From positions 46,054,559 through 46,118,558 of the forward strand of contig NC_088680.1 of the NCBI RefSeq assembly GCF_950023065.1: DNA of 64,000 nt, written 5' to 3'. How positions within the stretch are numbered: the first letter of the stretch is position 1; every line of letters begins with the position of its first letter. The position numbers were made by a program, and so were the translations under genes. Below the pieces are notes generated by a model that did no database searches, was not told the origin of the DNA, and was given only the letters and a program-made list of their open reading frames with translations. Source of the DNA: Planococcus citri (Eukaryota > Arthropoda > Insecta > Hemiptera > Pseudococcidae). This document shows positions 11,105-22,882 of this stretch, in pieces.

Positions 11105-12615
11105 TCGACGGTAATTTATGGGCAAGTTACCCGCAATTCTTGGTAAACTATCCGTAATTATTGATAAATTACACGTAATTCTTGGTAAATTACCCGTAAT
11201 TCTTGGTAAATTACCCGTAATTCTTGGTAAATTACCCGTAATTCTTGGTAAATTACCCGTAATTTTTGGTAAATTACCTGTAATTTTTGGTAAATTACCC
11301 GTAATTTTTGGTAAATTACCCGTAATTTTTGGTAAATTACCTGTTTTTTGATAAATTAAACTACCCATAATTTTTGGTAAATCAAATTACCTGTAATATT
11401 CGATAAATTACCAGTAATTTTTGTTTACCATTACCAAACATTTTTAAAAATTCTAAAATAAAATTGAGACATTTTGGTAAATTACCCATAATTTTTGGTA
11501 AATCAAATTACGTGTAATATTTGGCAAATTGAATTACCAGTAAAATTGACAACTGAAAATATTTCACTAAAATGTGGTAAACTCGGTAAATTACCCGTAA
11601 TTCTTGGTAAATTACCCGTAATTTTTTGGTAAATTACCCGTAATTTTTTGGTAAATTACCCGTAATTTTTTGGTAAATTACCCGTAATTTTTTGGTAAAT
11701 TGCCCGTAATTTTTTGGTAAATTGCCCGTAATTTTTTGGTGAATTACCCGTAATTTTTTGATGAATTACCCGTAATTCTTGGTAAATTACGAGTAATTTT
11801 TGTTTACCATTACCAAACATTTTTGGAAAATTCTAAAATTGAGACATTCTGGTAAAACTTGTAATTTTTGGAAAAATCAAATTTCGTGTAATATTTGGTA
11901 AATTAAATTACCAGTAAAATTGACAATTGAAAACATTTTAGTAAAATGTAGTAAATTTGGTAAATTACCCACAATTTTTTGGTAAATTACCCGTAATTCT
12001 TTGTAAATTACCCGTAATTCGTTGTAAATTACCCGTAATTCTTTGTAAATTACCCGTAATTCTTTGTAAATTACCAGTTATCCGTAATTTTTTGGTAAAT
12101 TATCCGTAATTTTTTGGAAAATTATCCGTAATTTTTTGGTAAATTATCCGTAATTTTTTGGTAAATTATCCGTAACTTTTTGGAAAATTATCCGTAATTT
12201 TTTGGTAAATTATCCGTAATTTTTTGGTAAATTATCCGTAATTTTTTGGTAAATTATCCGTAATTTTTTGGTAAATTATCCGTAATTTTTTGGTAAATTA
12301 CCCGGTAAATTACCCGTAATTTTTTGGTAGGTACATTACTCGTAATTTTTTGGCGAATTACCTGTAATTTTCAGTAATTTTAGGTAAATTACCAGCAATT
12401 TTTTGTTTACCACTAACTTTGACAAATTAAGACATTTCAGTAATAATGGTAATTTTGGGAAATTACCAGCAATTTTTGGTAAATTACTTGCAATTCTAGT
12501 GAATTACCTATTTGCTATTTTTGGTAAATTGTGAGCAACTTTGTATAAATTTCCAGTAACTTTGTGTGGATTACCAGTAATTTTTGATGAATTTAAGACA
12601 ATCTCAGTAAAATTG
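11105..12615 (+). repeat. 1.5 kb minisatellite of GGTAAATTACCCGTAATTTT-like units
   Basis: A short unit of about 20-22 bp, GGTAAATTACCCGTAATTTT with 4-6 T, is repeated dozens of times. It has homogeneous blocks (11185-11340, 11585-11780, 11985-12300) and degenerate stretches between them. Half of the unit (GGTAAATTACC) is nearly palindromic, so both strands can fold. The repeat yields open frames on both strands (MGKLPVILGKLPVIL... and ITGNLPRITGNLP...), which are artefacts of the repeat and not genes. A longer unit containing the whole T-rich spacer (TTTGTTTACCATTACCAAAC, about 11420 and 11800) appears at least twice, suggesting a higher-order repeat. Confidence 0.9.
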
Positions 12616-12619
12616 TTGG

Positions 12620-13850
12620 TAGATACCATGGGTAGTTTTTGTTTAAAAATTTGGAAAATATCAATGAATTGTTGAAATTTTGCAAAAATTATTTTCCAAC
12701 ATTTTGTCATTATTTTGAAAATTTGAAAAATCTTATGTATTTCCTGAAATTATAGCAGACATTCCATCATGGCTTTTGAAAACTTGGCAAAAAAATCCTG
12801 TACCTGGAGTTCCTACTTTTTGTCAATGACATTTTTCGTAATCAAGTTACACCACTCCTGTCGCTCGAATCAGATCCATTGACACTTGTTGATGGATATT
12901 TAAGCTTAATTCTGTCACTTATATCGAAAAATTCTTCAATATATTAAAATCGATAATTTAAATTTCCCATTTCCCAATCCACGGCTACCTTACGCATCGA
13001 CCAAATTATCAGTAAAATTGTATATAAATTCGAATCGAACTGGTTTGCGAGTGGCGCATCTTTAATTTCCAGTTCGTAAATCAAATTTAAGAAATCAGTA
13101 AATTATCGGTTTGCGTTGCCCAAATAACCGTTGTCTGAAACGGAATTAGGTACAAATAGCGGCCATTTTAATCATAGGGCGTTCAGAGTGAATATATACG
13201 CGAGAAAGATGACTAAGAAGAATTTCAAAACGTATCCAGGCATGTCTTATCATTTTCCAGCTAATAAGATCACCATGATCAGGGGTTCGAAATATACCTA
13301 TAGCCCCGAATTGTCCAACACATATCAACAACAATAATAGGTACAATTCGGTTTCGGCAGTCAATTTGCATAATACGAAACCTGTTCTTCGCATCTGTAT
13401 ATGCAGTGTTTGGCGAGATGCTGTTGCACTTTTGCCTTTTTATAATTTGTGTTTATACGAGATACGCTTTGTAACTGTCATTACGAATGAGTTGGAGTAA
13501 TATATAATACGAATTTGGCTACTGTTTTTTTTCCTCTTTTATTTTTTCATGTGGGATTTTTTTTTGGTACTTACTGGTTTCGACGATTGTTATAATTAAA
13601 CCAGCGAAGCATTCGCAACGCGTATTGAGAGATGAATTTTCCTGCGTCAATGATATAATAACTGCTTTCGAACGAATTGACGAGCCTTCTTAAAAATTCA
13701 CACACGATAAAGACCTCGAACCATATCCTATAAAAAAAATTCCAAACGCTACCGTATATTTATTTACGAAATTCGTTTGTTTTTCAAAGATATTCCGTAT
13801 AGGCTTGTAATATGTAGATTACAGAGTATTATACTTTGTATTGAAATCAG
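12620..13850. other. Unique non-coding DNA with one unexplained 68-codon frame
   Basis: Mostly AT-rich. The frame at 13131-13337 (ending ...SPELSNTYQQQ) has balanced composition but no recognisable domain and no convincing splice sites around it. It is left uncalled as a gene. Confidence 0.4.
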
Positions 13851-13899
13851 CTCTGTGTGTGTACGTAAAAGTACCTAAGAATTAGCGATTAATTACAAC

Positions 13900-14240
13900 T
13901 CGTTGGCGTACGGCTCGCGCGCCTCTTAATAAAGACATTATTCATTGAGCGAGACGCGGCAGCGGTGGCGGTGACGGTGGCAGAGCAGCACAACATTATC
14001 ATAAAAATAAGCGAGTAGAACGCTATAAAAGTAATATGATTTAATAAGTGCAAATTGACTGCTAGTCACTCGGCAATGGTTTTTTAAACGTTATGTGCCG
14101 GTCGTTCTGGTTAATTAAATGGGCGTTATTATGAGCATCTTTGTTCATCTGCGTGCCCCGGATGCGATATACACGTACCTAATCTTCTTCTTCGTCTCTA
14201 TAGCGCAGTGTACGAGAGCAAGATAAACGTACCGCGATCG
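13900..14240. promoter_or_regulatory. Higher-GC unique island, candidate cis-regulatory element
   Basis: This stretch stands out from the AT-rich surroundings: GGCTCGCGCGCCTCTTAATA, then a GGCGGTG-rich segment, then TTAATTAAATGGGCGTTATT. It has several TTAAT/ATTA homeodomain-core words and no open frame of note. Islands like this upstream of Hox genes are often conserved enhancers or promoter-proximal elements. Regulatory function is inference from composition and position only. Confidence 0.3.
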
Positions 14241-14289
14241 AGCTGCTAAAAGGGGAAAGAAAATGTATTCCTGTGTATTGGAGTATCTT

Positions 14290-14420
14290 TTTTTTTGTAT
14301 ACGTCTGTCTCTTTCTCACTCTCTTCTATATAACGTATATTATCATTCGGGTATATGTACTGTAAGTATGTGTGAGGAATACGTTGAGTAGAATTGTAGT
14401 ATCTGTGCTTCTCTGTCAGT
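14290..14420 (+). promoter_or_regulatory. Candidate Antp distal-leader promoter
   Basis: GAGA-type tracts on the opposite strand (CTCTTTCTCACTCTC) precede TATATAA at 14327-14333. An arthropod initiator match, TCAGTC, lies at 14416-14421 with A at 14418. No downstream promoter element match was seen at +28. A start at about 14360 (TATA) or 14418 (initiator) would feed the donor at 14507. It is upstream of, and on the same strand as, the Antp leader exon. Drosophila Antp has an upstream non-coding exon of this kind, but homology cannot be shown here. Confidence 0.22.
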
Positions 14421-14506
14421 CGCTCTTGATACTGATGAGACCGCCATTAAAAGAAGATTCGGATTTTAAAAGCCCCCTAGTTGTGTTAGGCCAGTTTTAC
14501 ATTGAG
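14418..14506 (+). other. Candidate non-coding 5' exon of Antp
   Basis: The segment ends ATTGAG|GTAAGA, a good donor at 14507. It is bounded upstream by the initiator-like TCAGTC. Splicing to the acceptor at 22413 would remove 7.9 kb. The pairing is inferred; other donors in this region would also be possible. Confidence 0.2.
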
Positions 14507-16800
14507 GTAAGACTGTACTCGGTTGAAAAGGAGAGAAAAAACAGGCAATTTTGAGTGTAGAGTTCTTAATTTTTCGTTACAGATGCAAAATAGTGAAAAT
14601 ATGTAAGTTAATCATAATTTTAACTGATATGGATTTTAAAATTAATTCAGAGAGTAGAAAAATTTTAAAATGATGAGGGCTACAGTGAAATGAAGTTACT
14701 TCAAATTTCTAGTTTTATGATGTTTGATTGACAAAATTTGTAAAAAAATGGATCCAAATACACGATCTGGGATCTAATCAAATTTTGAATCTGAAATCAT
14801 AATCTTTGATCTTGCAAAAATCAGACGGATTCAAGATCTTTCCATTATTCGATGGACAATGCATGTAAAATACAAAGTCTTTCCGCAGATGAATAACCCA
14901 ATCTTACCTGATAATAGGAACATTGAAAAAGTCGAAATTGAACAGACTTTTTATATGAAATTGCAAAATGCTATTTTTCTTCTTAACTCATCATTTTTAA
15001 ATTTTTCCAATTCCATGTTACTTACCTCAAGACACATTTGTGGTCGATATTTTTTTAAACTGAAATTAAGTAGGAATCTAAATCTGATTTTTATAAAATT
15101 TTTCTAAATGAAACATTGAAAAATTCAGTAGATATTTATCTATAATTTGTTGACCTTTGAAAGTTCCAGAAAGATTCTCAAAAAAGTTTCAGACAGATGA
15201 AAAAATTTAAAAAGTTTTAGATGTTAAACGAAATATTTCTTATAGGTACCTATACCTGTGATTTTATTTATTATCGTTCAAATCATTTTAGTGTCCATAA
15301 GTATCTTTTTATTTTATTTTTTTTAATTTTTTGAAAGTATGAAATATTACACCTACTATATTTGATTAATAATATTCCTACTTCTAGTGAAGCGAATGAT
15401 ACAGACTATCCATTTTAGAATAGGTATTCCCCTTCGAATGCACAGTTATGCAACCAATACAACTTCCCAAGTCCATATGAGTATGGTGCACATTTGGTAT
15501 GATTCAATTGACTGCAAATGTTATTAATTATAAATCCTTTGAATTTATTCAACATTTTTTTTTTTTTTTTTTTTTTTGAAAAATTCCTACCTAGATAATT
15601 TATATTTTAACATTTTTAAAAAAATTAAAATTAATTGTAAAATATCTATACTTATTTCAAAAAAAAATTTTTCCCATTTTGAAAGTTTTAAGGTTTTATT
15701 GTACCTATCTAAAAAAAGTCGTTGATTTTTCAAGTTCCTTTAAAAAAAAATTGTGAACTTACCCCAAATTAGCAATATGGTTTTTTTACTGTTAAGTGGG
15801 TACCACTTTTTTAAATCTAAGTTTTTAAAGTTGTCATGTTTCATTTATGACTTTCTTCTTTTCCATTTTTTTTCAAAATTTTGAATATCAAGTTGATAGT
15901 TGATTCATTTGATTGCCTTTCATTAAAAAAAAAAATGATTCAACTAATTTTGCATTTTTTTTTGTTTCTCTGTTTTTAATTTTGATGATTTTGTTCTCAA
16001 AGTTCAACAAACTTTGGGTTTTCAAACACTTAGTAGATAAGTAGGTACTTAGGTAATAGGTAAGTGTGTTTTGTGGCATTCTCATTGAAATTTTTCTAAA
16101 AAAAATTTTTGAATAATTTTCTAAAATTAATTGATTTTCTAAAAAATTTAGGTAGGTTATGTGAACGTTTATAAATAAAATTGGATAATAATGTTTTTCA
16201 CTTTTTTTCTCAATTTTATGAAACGAAACCCATAAATTATGTGCAAATAACAAAACGTAAGAAAAATTCAGATTCTTGAATCAATTTTGAATTTGAAAAT
16301 TTTGAAAATTTTTCAATAGTTTTGAATTTTTTTATTAGAATTGTTTCCAGTTTAAATGATTTTTTGAGGCCCTTTACCATTTTGGAATGTAAGTTAGTTG
16401 TCCAATTCCATTTTTACAATCGATCATAATCAAAAAATTGTGGCATTATTTTAAAGGAAAAAAGTAGGTACATTTTGAGAACTCCTGAACTTGACATTTG
16501 AGCTTTGACCACATGACCCCCCCCCCCCAAAAAAAACAGAAAAAAATGTAGAGGCATTTGAAAATTTTTCCAAACTTTACACTCTCGAGGTGAGGAGGGG
16601 GGGGGTGAAAGTCTTACTTGAAAATTTTACTGATCATGATTTTTTGCCAGGCATCCTCACATCTGCCAATGGAAAAATAATTGAAGCATATTTACCTCCT
16701 CCTCCTCCTTACGTTATCTCGATCAAACATTTTTCATGCTTCTGCTTCCATTTCCTCCAAAATTATTTAATGATTTGAAGCAGATCTGTAAAAAATCTAT
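14507..16800. other. AT-rich DNA with homopolymer tracts
   Basis: Contains a long poly-T tract (about 15557-15577), runs of C and G (about 16516-16525 and 16597-16606) and a weak GATC-rich stretch (14750-14850). No gene was recognised. Confidence 0.5.
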
Positions 16801-18560
16801 AAAATTTAAATACATATCACTCATATCAGTCTTGTATGTACAATGTACGTGTAAAAGCCACCTAAATCGGTACACCTAATACCTAATTTCGGAGTCCTGT
16901 TTTCTTTCACAGTTCCTCTGTTTCTTCTCTCATCATCTTTATCCGCAACATAACGGTTTTCAAACTGAAATTCACCATTTAAGTGCCTATTTTGTATGCT
17001 CGTATAGAAAATTCAATACGTTACCTGATTTTCCTTTTAAATATAGAAATACTTACTCGAGCTAAAAAGGGTGTGCGGTATATGTATAAAAGTGAAGGGG
17101 GAAAACATTTTGGTAATTTTTCAAACGAGCACGTTTGACAAGTTTTGGTGTTTAAGTTAAAGTACATAAGAGAGAAAAAAATTGGCACGATGGTTTAGAA
17201 AGAAATAAAGAACGAAGAAGAAAAAAAAAAGGAACGAATGACTTGGGTACGATTCTCATGCAGCCGTGTAGCGCACTGCAAGTATAGTACATTATGCTAC
17301 AGTGATCATTGACTTTTAATGAGGTAATTTTTTAAATGTTCGGGTAAACACGTTGAATTTGATAGATGATGGTGATGTATGGGTATGGGTATAGCTATAA
17401 GGATGAAATATCGATGACGACAGATTCACGGATTTGCTGGCCAATTCGATCAGATTGATGGTATGATCGGGCTCGACTGTGTGGGTAATTTGGGGTATGT
17501 TTGCGTGATGCGAGTTAATTAGTCCAGTCTATAAAACAATCGAGTCGTCTAAAAACATTGGCGACAGAGAAATTTCGCATTTTGGTGGAATTTCCTCCTA
17601 TCCTTTTACGTACGTCTTCCTAAGGCTTAGTAGATGATGCGGTTGGGTGGTGGGTGTATGAATAAGACGACGAGTGGGATATTTTTCGAATTACTCGATT
17701 TACGAATGTGTTAGTGTAAGTTGTGTCGTATATGACGTACACTCACACTGGAACAGTACAGTGCATTTGGTAATTTACCGCACACGTGATGGCGGTAAAA
17801 TTGTACGATTCTTTTTTCTGCGGTCTCGTTTCGCCCTCGTAAGCATCGTAACAAACGGATTGGCCGCCGAGTCGAGCCGGGCGAAAAAACGTGATGGATT
17901 CATTTCCTGGCGATTTGCTTCATCAACAGTGAACACATGACAAATGTCGTATATCCCGTTTGTTCACCTATTACCGAGTCGATTGCTACTGTTTAGATAT
18001 AATGAGCGCCAACAAAAATCATTCTTTTAACTAGCACCACACACACCATCCCATAGTCAAAGTTTTTCACTCGAAAACAAACAAAAATCGCCATAATGTT
18101 CCTTTCAAACATCCACCACAGATCACCTTGTGTGCATACTTAAACTACACGACGATGAGTGATATGGTACGAGTCTCAAGTTTTTGTGTCGTGTGTGTCT
18201 CAAGTTTTTTTTTTTTACATACTTACAATCGAGTGAATTACAACTTATCATGTAGCTAAGTACATTTATACGAGTATTATTGGTGAGTTTTGATATTGTT
18301 CTGTGTTGTGTTTTTTTCCTTCGCTTTGGCTGCAGAGAGGGTTTATTTATTCCGTTTTTATTCACGAAACCGTCCGCCGAACACGCTTGTGGGATGGTCC
18401 GGCACGGTTTCGGTGTCCGGCTCGCGATGTCACGTTGAATTGCTTATCTGATGTGGTAGACTTTGGATCAAGGTGTTCTCAGTTTCGTGGAGTTTTCCAC
18501 TTATAATTATAGAGTTCTTTTATCGCTGTTCTGGTCTCGACTGAGTTGGTGAGATGTTAA
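16801..18560. other. Unique, less AT-rich island; possible regulatory DNA
   Basis: Homopolymers thin out here, and GC-richer words appear (GGATTGGCCGCCGAGTCGAG, CACGGTTTCGGTGTCCGGC). Open frames at 17674-17940 and 18303-18506 carry no recognisable domain and are not supported as genes. Confidence 0.35.
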
Positions 18561-18869
18561 CCCCTTCCCCTCCCCCCTTCACACTCCTCCATTCATTGTT
18601 ATTTTGGTGTAAAGATATATTATTTTTTCCATGTATTTTATAAAAATTCATGCAACACGCTACTTTTGTTCAAATTAATGCTGTGTAGGGCATTGTCCCT
18701 AATTTCGTTTCATTTTTGAAAACATGGCTGGATTAGAAAAAAATAAAAATAAAAATAGATGATCAATTTTACGAAAGAAATGAAAAACTCGAACAACCTC
18801 ATGAGAATAGACGTTCGAGTGTCCATTCAAAAAGGATATGAAACTCAATTTTTTCGACTCTTAAAAATT

Positions 18870-19300
18870 GCTTGCATAATCTAAAATTGAAAAAATCGGT
18901 TTTTGATTCCATTCAAAATGATTTTTTTGGATCCGCCAAATTCGGATCCTTCTCCCAAGGAATCCAAATCGATCCCGAATCATTGGGAACTTTTACGTAT
19001 TATAATCGTGTCTCTAAGAGTAGGTCTAGGTACAATTGCGACTATGACGCCAACGTCAACGACATCGTCGTCAGTCGCGTCACAAGGAGGGTCCTTTCCT
19101 ATAAAAATTATAACAATTTCTCGCTACATTGATCATTATTAATGAAAGCGCTACGTTTGAATGCGGTCGACTTGGCAACGATACGAAGGGAAAACTTAAA
19201 ATACATAAAAATAGACGAGTTGGGAAATACGAATTTATATCAGACAGCATCGTATGCTGATGACTTCCCCTTGAAAATGAGAGAAAAAAATTTATAGGTC
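18870..19300 (+). other. Coding-like island of unknown nature
   Basis: Two overlapping frames (18872-19132 and 18903-19142) and a third following frame (19141-19299, ending QTASYADDFPLKMREKNL) have balanced codon composition, unlike the poly-A/T neighbours. The pattern could be an eroded retroelement or pseudogene; the word YADD resembles the reverse-transcriptase active site, but no flanking RT motif supports this. No gene is claimed. Confidence 0.2.
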
Positions 19301-19929
19301 AGTCCGGATATTGTAAAATTGTACGTATAGTGTGTTGAAATTTTCGTGTTGAACAAATAGGATGAAAAGGTAAAACAAAATCACTCAATTTTATGCATTT
19401 CAATGTACATAATATGCGATCATTTCTGCAGGTGATCTTTTTTATATTTTTTCCATTTTTATGATTATGGCTTTCTGTGTGGCAATCAAAATTTGAAAAA
19501 ATTATTTTAAAATTATTCGACAAATTTGCCCAAATACAGTAGATTCTTTCTCCCCAATTTTCATTGCATACTAAACTAACATAAGTAATGTTCCTCTTGA
19601 GAGAAAAGCTTTTGAATCATAGAATGTGTGTCGAATGGATTCTTTGAATTTTTGGCATTTCTGAAATTTTAACAAAACGTCATCAAGAGTATTTTTTTCA
19701 GGTTGCTTAGTTTCATTCAGAAAATTTGAACGCAGGGGTCCCCATTTTCTTGATTTACATAAAATTTCATCTTGTTAGGTGCAGAATCTTTTTGTTGAGT
19801 ACAAATTTTATCATTTTTTTCTTCATGATGACTTTTTGTGTACCTAGTTCAAGTTACTTATAATTATGTATTTGTACCTATACCTATTGAGAAATTGAAG
19901 AAAAACTTCAAAAGCTCAAAGAAAGATCC

Positions 19930-20225
19930 CTTTAGAAGGATTTCAGCGAAAAGGATTGGATCTAATCATATTTGATTCAATCTAAACATTCTATGTATCA
20001 GATTGGACCTGATCAGGTTTAGTCAGAGCAACGTTTCAATCGGATCAAATCTATTCAGATCTGCTCAACTCAAATCCAATGAGGAAGATCTGATCGGATC
20101 TGACTAGCTTTGAATTGATCAAATCAGATTCGATTGACTAGATTAGATCACATTTGATCAGATGTAATCAGGCCAGGTTTTTGATCTGATTAGATCTGTT
20201 CAGACTTGATCAGATCAATCTTTCT
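19930..20225. repeat. GATC/AGATCTGATC-rich low-complexity stretch
   Basis: Dense degenerate repetition of words such as TTGATCAGATC, GATCTGATTAGATC and GATCGGATCTGA, much of it palindromic. Similar patches occur at about 24455-24610 and, more weakly, at 14750-14850. Confidence 0.6.
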
Positions 20226-21425
20226 CTCTTTGTGACCTCCCGATGATTTTGAAGGGGTCGGTCACTTTGAGAATCGCAAATGAATCGATTTTTTGAATTC
20301 AATTGATCGACTTTCGATAATGACTGATTTTTGATCTGGAAATTTATTTTTGAAGCTGAAATTGATTGTTCAGTTGGAACGTATTCGATCATGTGAAATC
20401 AAAAATTGCAAATGAAATGATTGTTGGTATTCGATCAATCAATTTTTGATCCAAAAGTTTATTTTTGAGGCTAAAACTGATTTTTTCCATTTTGAACATG
20501 ATTAATCACATGGAATTGAAAATCGCAAATAAATCGATTTTTGGAGTTTGATTAATCGACTTTTGGAGTTCGACTAATCGACTTTTGATTGCGACCAGTT
20601 TTTGAGGCTAAAAACTGATTTTTTTCATTTTGAACCTGGTGAATCACGTGAGATCGAAAATCGCAAATAAATCGATTTTCGGAGTTCAATTAATCGATTT
20701 TTGATTGCGACCAGTTTTTTGAGGCTAAAGACTGATTTTTTTCATTTTGAACATGATGAATCACGTGAGATCGAAAATCGCAAATAAATCGATTTTTGAA
20801 TGCTACCAGTTTTTGAGGCTGAAATTGATTTTTTTTTCATTTTGAACATGATGAATCACTTAAGATCGAAAATCGCAAATAAATCGATTTTCGGAGTTCG
20901 ATTAATCGATTTTTGAATGCTACCAGTTTTTGAGGCTAAAGACTGATTTTTTCATTTTGAACATGATGAATCACGTGAGATCGGAAATCGCAAATAAATC
21001 GATTTTCGGAGTTCGATTAATCGATTTTTGAATGCTACCAGTTTTTGAGGCTGAAATTGATTTTTTTTTCATTTTGAAGATGATGAATCCTTAAGATCGA
21101 AAATCGCAAATAAATCGATTTTCGGAGTTCGATCTATCGATTCTCCATACTTATTGATTTTTTACCCAGAAGTTTATAATTTTCATTTTGAACATGTTTG
21201 ATCATTCGAAATTGAAAATTGCAAATGAATCGACTTTGGGATTGAATCCATCGATTTTTTATTATGATCGATTTTTGACCCAAAAGTTTATTTTAGAGGG
21301 ACAAAAATTGATTTTTTTCATTTCGAAAATGAATAATCTGTGGGATTTAAAATAGCGAGTAAATCGATTTTTCGGGTTCAGTCAATCAATTTTCAATAAT
21401 GGTCGATTTTTTATCAAAAATCAGA
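20226..21425 (+). repeat. Tandem array, about ten copies of a roughly 115 bp unit
   Basis: The anchor word ATCGCAAATAAATCGATTTT, or a close variant, recurs at about 20270, 20403, 20520, 20658, 20775, 20869, 20985, 21100, 21215 and 21353. The middle copies (20500-21130) are the most alike. A unit runs: AAATCGCAAATAAATCGATT, GGAGTTCGATTAATCGATTT, TTGAATGCTACCAGTTTTTG, AGGCTAAAGACTGATTTTTT, CATTTTGAACATGATGAATC, ACGTGAGATCG. Each unit holds AATCGATT palindromes and TGATGAATCA. It ends about 1 kb before the Antp leader exon. Confidence is for the repeat itself; any role is inference. Confidence 0.88.
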
Positions 21426-21429
21426 CGGT

Positions 21430-22413
21430 TTACGTTTAGGTTTACGAAAGATGGCTGAAAGTGTTCTCCTTCGATCCGTGGAAAGAAATCATCGATGCCA
21501 CCCTCGTAATTCGAAGTAGATATTCGCAGAACCATTTTTCAACTAGAAATTCTAAACTTTCAAGAAAGTTATTTTTCCTTCAATTCATTAAAAAACACCA
21601 AGAAAAAGAGTTTAACTCTTTGGCATCTAAGGAGGCCATCTTATTTTTCCGATTTCAATTTTGCAGTCGTTTTGTCCTTTGACAACCTCTTTCCTCTCCC
21701 CTTCGTGTCAATGTTCTAAAAACAAATAACAGTTTTTTGCTTGATCTGCTTGGATCGGTGGTTTCTCCTTCTCGTGGACGTCTGCAATAAGTAAATCGTA
21801 CACATATCGATCGTTTTGGTGTGTAAATTATGGCAGATGTCTTCGACAATAAACCATACAGAATCCAATATGTCAAATGTCAATGAGCGCTTACATTTGT
21901 GTACAGAAGGAAAAAAATACAAAACTTTTTACCAAGAACAACTAGAACGGTTGATTTGCCACAGGGCTCTATATGCCCATACATATGGCTGTGTATATCG
22001 GCAACCATATTTACACGCGCGAAGACATCTTAATTACCCTTTTGTGCGACATGTTTGGGTAATTGTGAGCGTGAAATTTGACTCGATTTTAATTAATTAC
22101 CTTGGAAATTTGTACTCGTATGCGTACGAGGTATAGGATAGAGTTTTTGAATGCGATTTGAAAAAGGTAGGTGCGAACACGCGTTCGTGTCTATTGTTCA
22201 TTGCCGATGATGTCGGCGGCGGCGTGGTGTATTTGCAAATACACCCAGCTGCATTGTGTTGTAGGACACGCCGTGGAGCGGATTTTTCATTGAAAAATTT
22301 GTAACACGATGGGGATCTGTGTATTGGTGGTACCTTTAGCCGTATATGTAAAAATTTCAACTATAACTCGACTGTTTATTGATGGATTTTGGTATTTTGT
22401 TTGCGTTTTGCAG
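21430..22413 (+). other. Intron or promoter-proximal DNA upstream of the Antp leader exon
   Basis: Unique sequence. The last bases form a strong acceptor: TTTTGTTTGCGTTTTGCAG ends at 22413, with a possible branch region near 22365. Short frames on both strands have no recognisable content. If the acceptor is used, the segment is the 3' end of an upstream Antp intron. If not, it would be the proximal promoter. Confidence 0.45.
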
Positions 22414-22882
22414 GGGCGGATGCATTATTCGCAAAACAGGGAACGTCGATCGGTTGATTTGCTGCGACCAGTTCACCACGAATCTGCAGTGCAAACGTAT
22501 TCCGGTGAATCGCGACATTCGAGAAAATATCATTCGAGGCTCAAAAATACTTTGCGGCGTTCGTACACCGTTCCGGAGCGATAATCAGATCGGATGAAAG
22601 TGAAATATGATTAGTTCGCGTTGATGTCGATTAATATGTTCGCGATGGTCGTCCATTTATGGTATAGTGTGTAGTTCCGTCAAGTGTCATTGTCGCGTGT
22701 GCATTCCAAAAAAAAAAGTTTAAAAGTGTTCTCGCGCGTGTGACGCGTCCGAGAAGTGTAAAATTCGAGCCCGCAGCGCGGTCGTTCGATTTCCATTCAC
22801 CGTTCTTCTTGTGTATTCGACTGGGAAGCAGATCCAATAACCAAAAGTCAAACTGGAGGTTTCTTGCGGCGATTTGACGAAC
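22414..22882 (+). other. Antp: Antp 5' untranslated leader (exon part)
   Basis: It follows the acceptor at 22413 and runs without interruption into the Antp start codon. Composition is clearly less AT-rich than the flanking intron. Seven upstream ATGs are present (22420, 22594, 22607, 22624, 22636, 22645, 22659). The first opens a 54-codon upstream frame ending at 22584. The 220 nt before the true start contain no ATG, and an in-frame stop (TAA, 22838-22840) separates the leader from the coding frame. This architecture suggests regulated or cap-independent initiation, as reported for the Drosophila Antp leader, but that is an inference here. Confidence 0.55.
22420..22584 (+). other. Upstream open reading frame in the Antp leader (54 codons)
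   Basis: Starts MHYSQNRERRSV and ends RRSYTVPER, out of frame with Antp (+1 offset). It lies just 7 nt after the predicted acceptor. It is probably not a functional protein, but scanning ribosomes would meet it first. Confidence 0.3.

Noticed and set aside
11084..11368. Repetitive protein frames (GKLPVI.../ITGNLP...) on both strands
   Set aside because: Pure translation of the GGTAAATTACC minisatellite.
13131..13337. Balanced 68-codon frame, and GGTTCGAAAT as a tRNA B-box
   Set aside because: No domain and no splice support; the B-box-like word lacks a pairing T-stem and any cloverleaf.
22874..22882. Upstream TTG start for Antp adding three residues
   Set aside because: Non-ATG; the ATG at 22883 matches the conserved MSSYF N-terminus and has A at -3.
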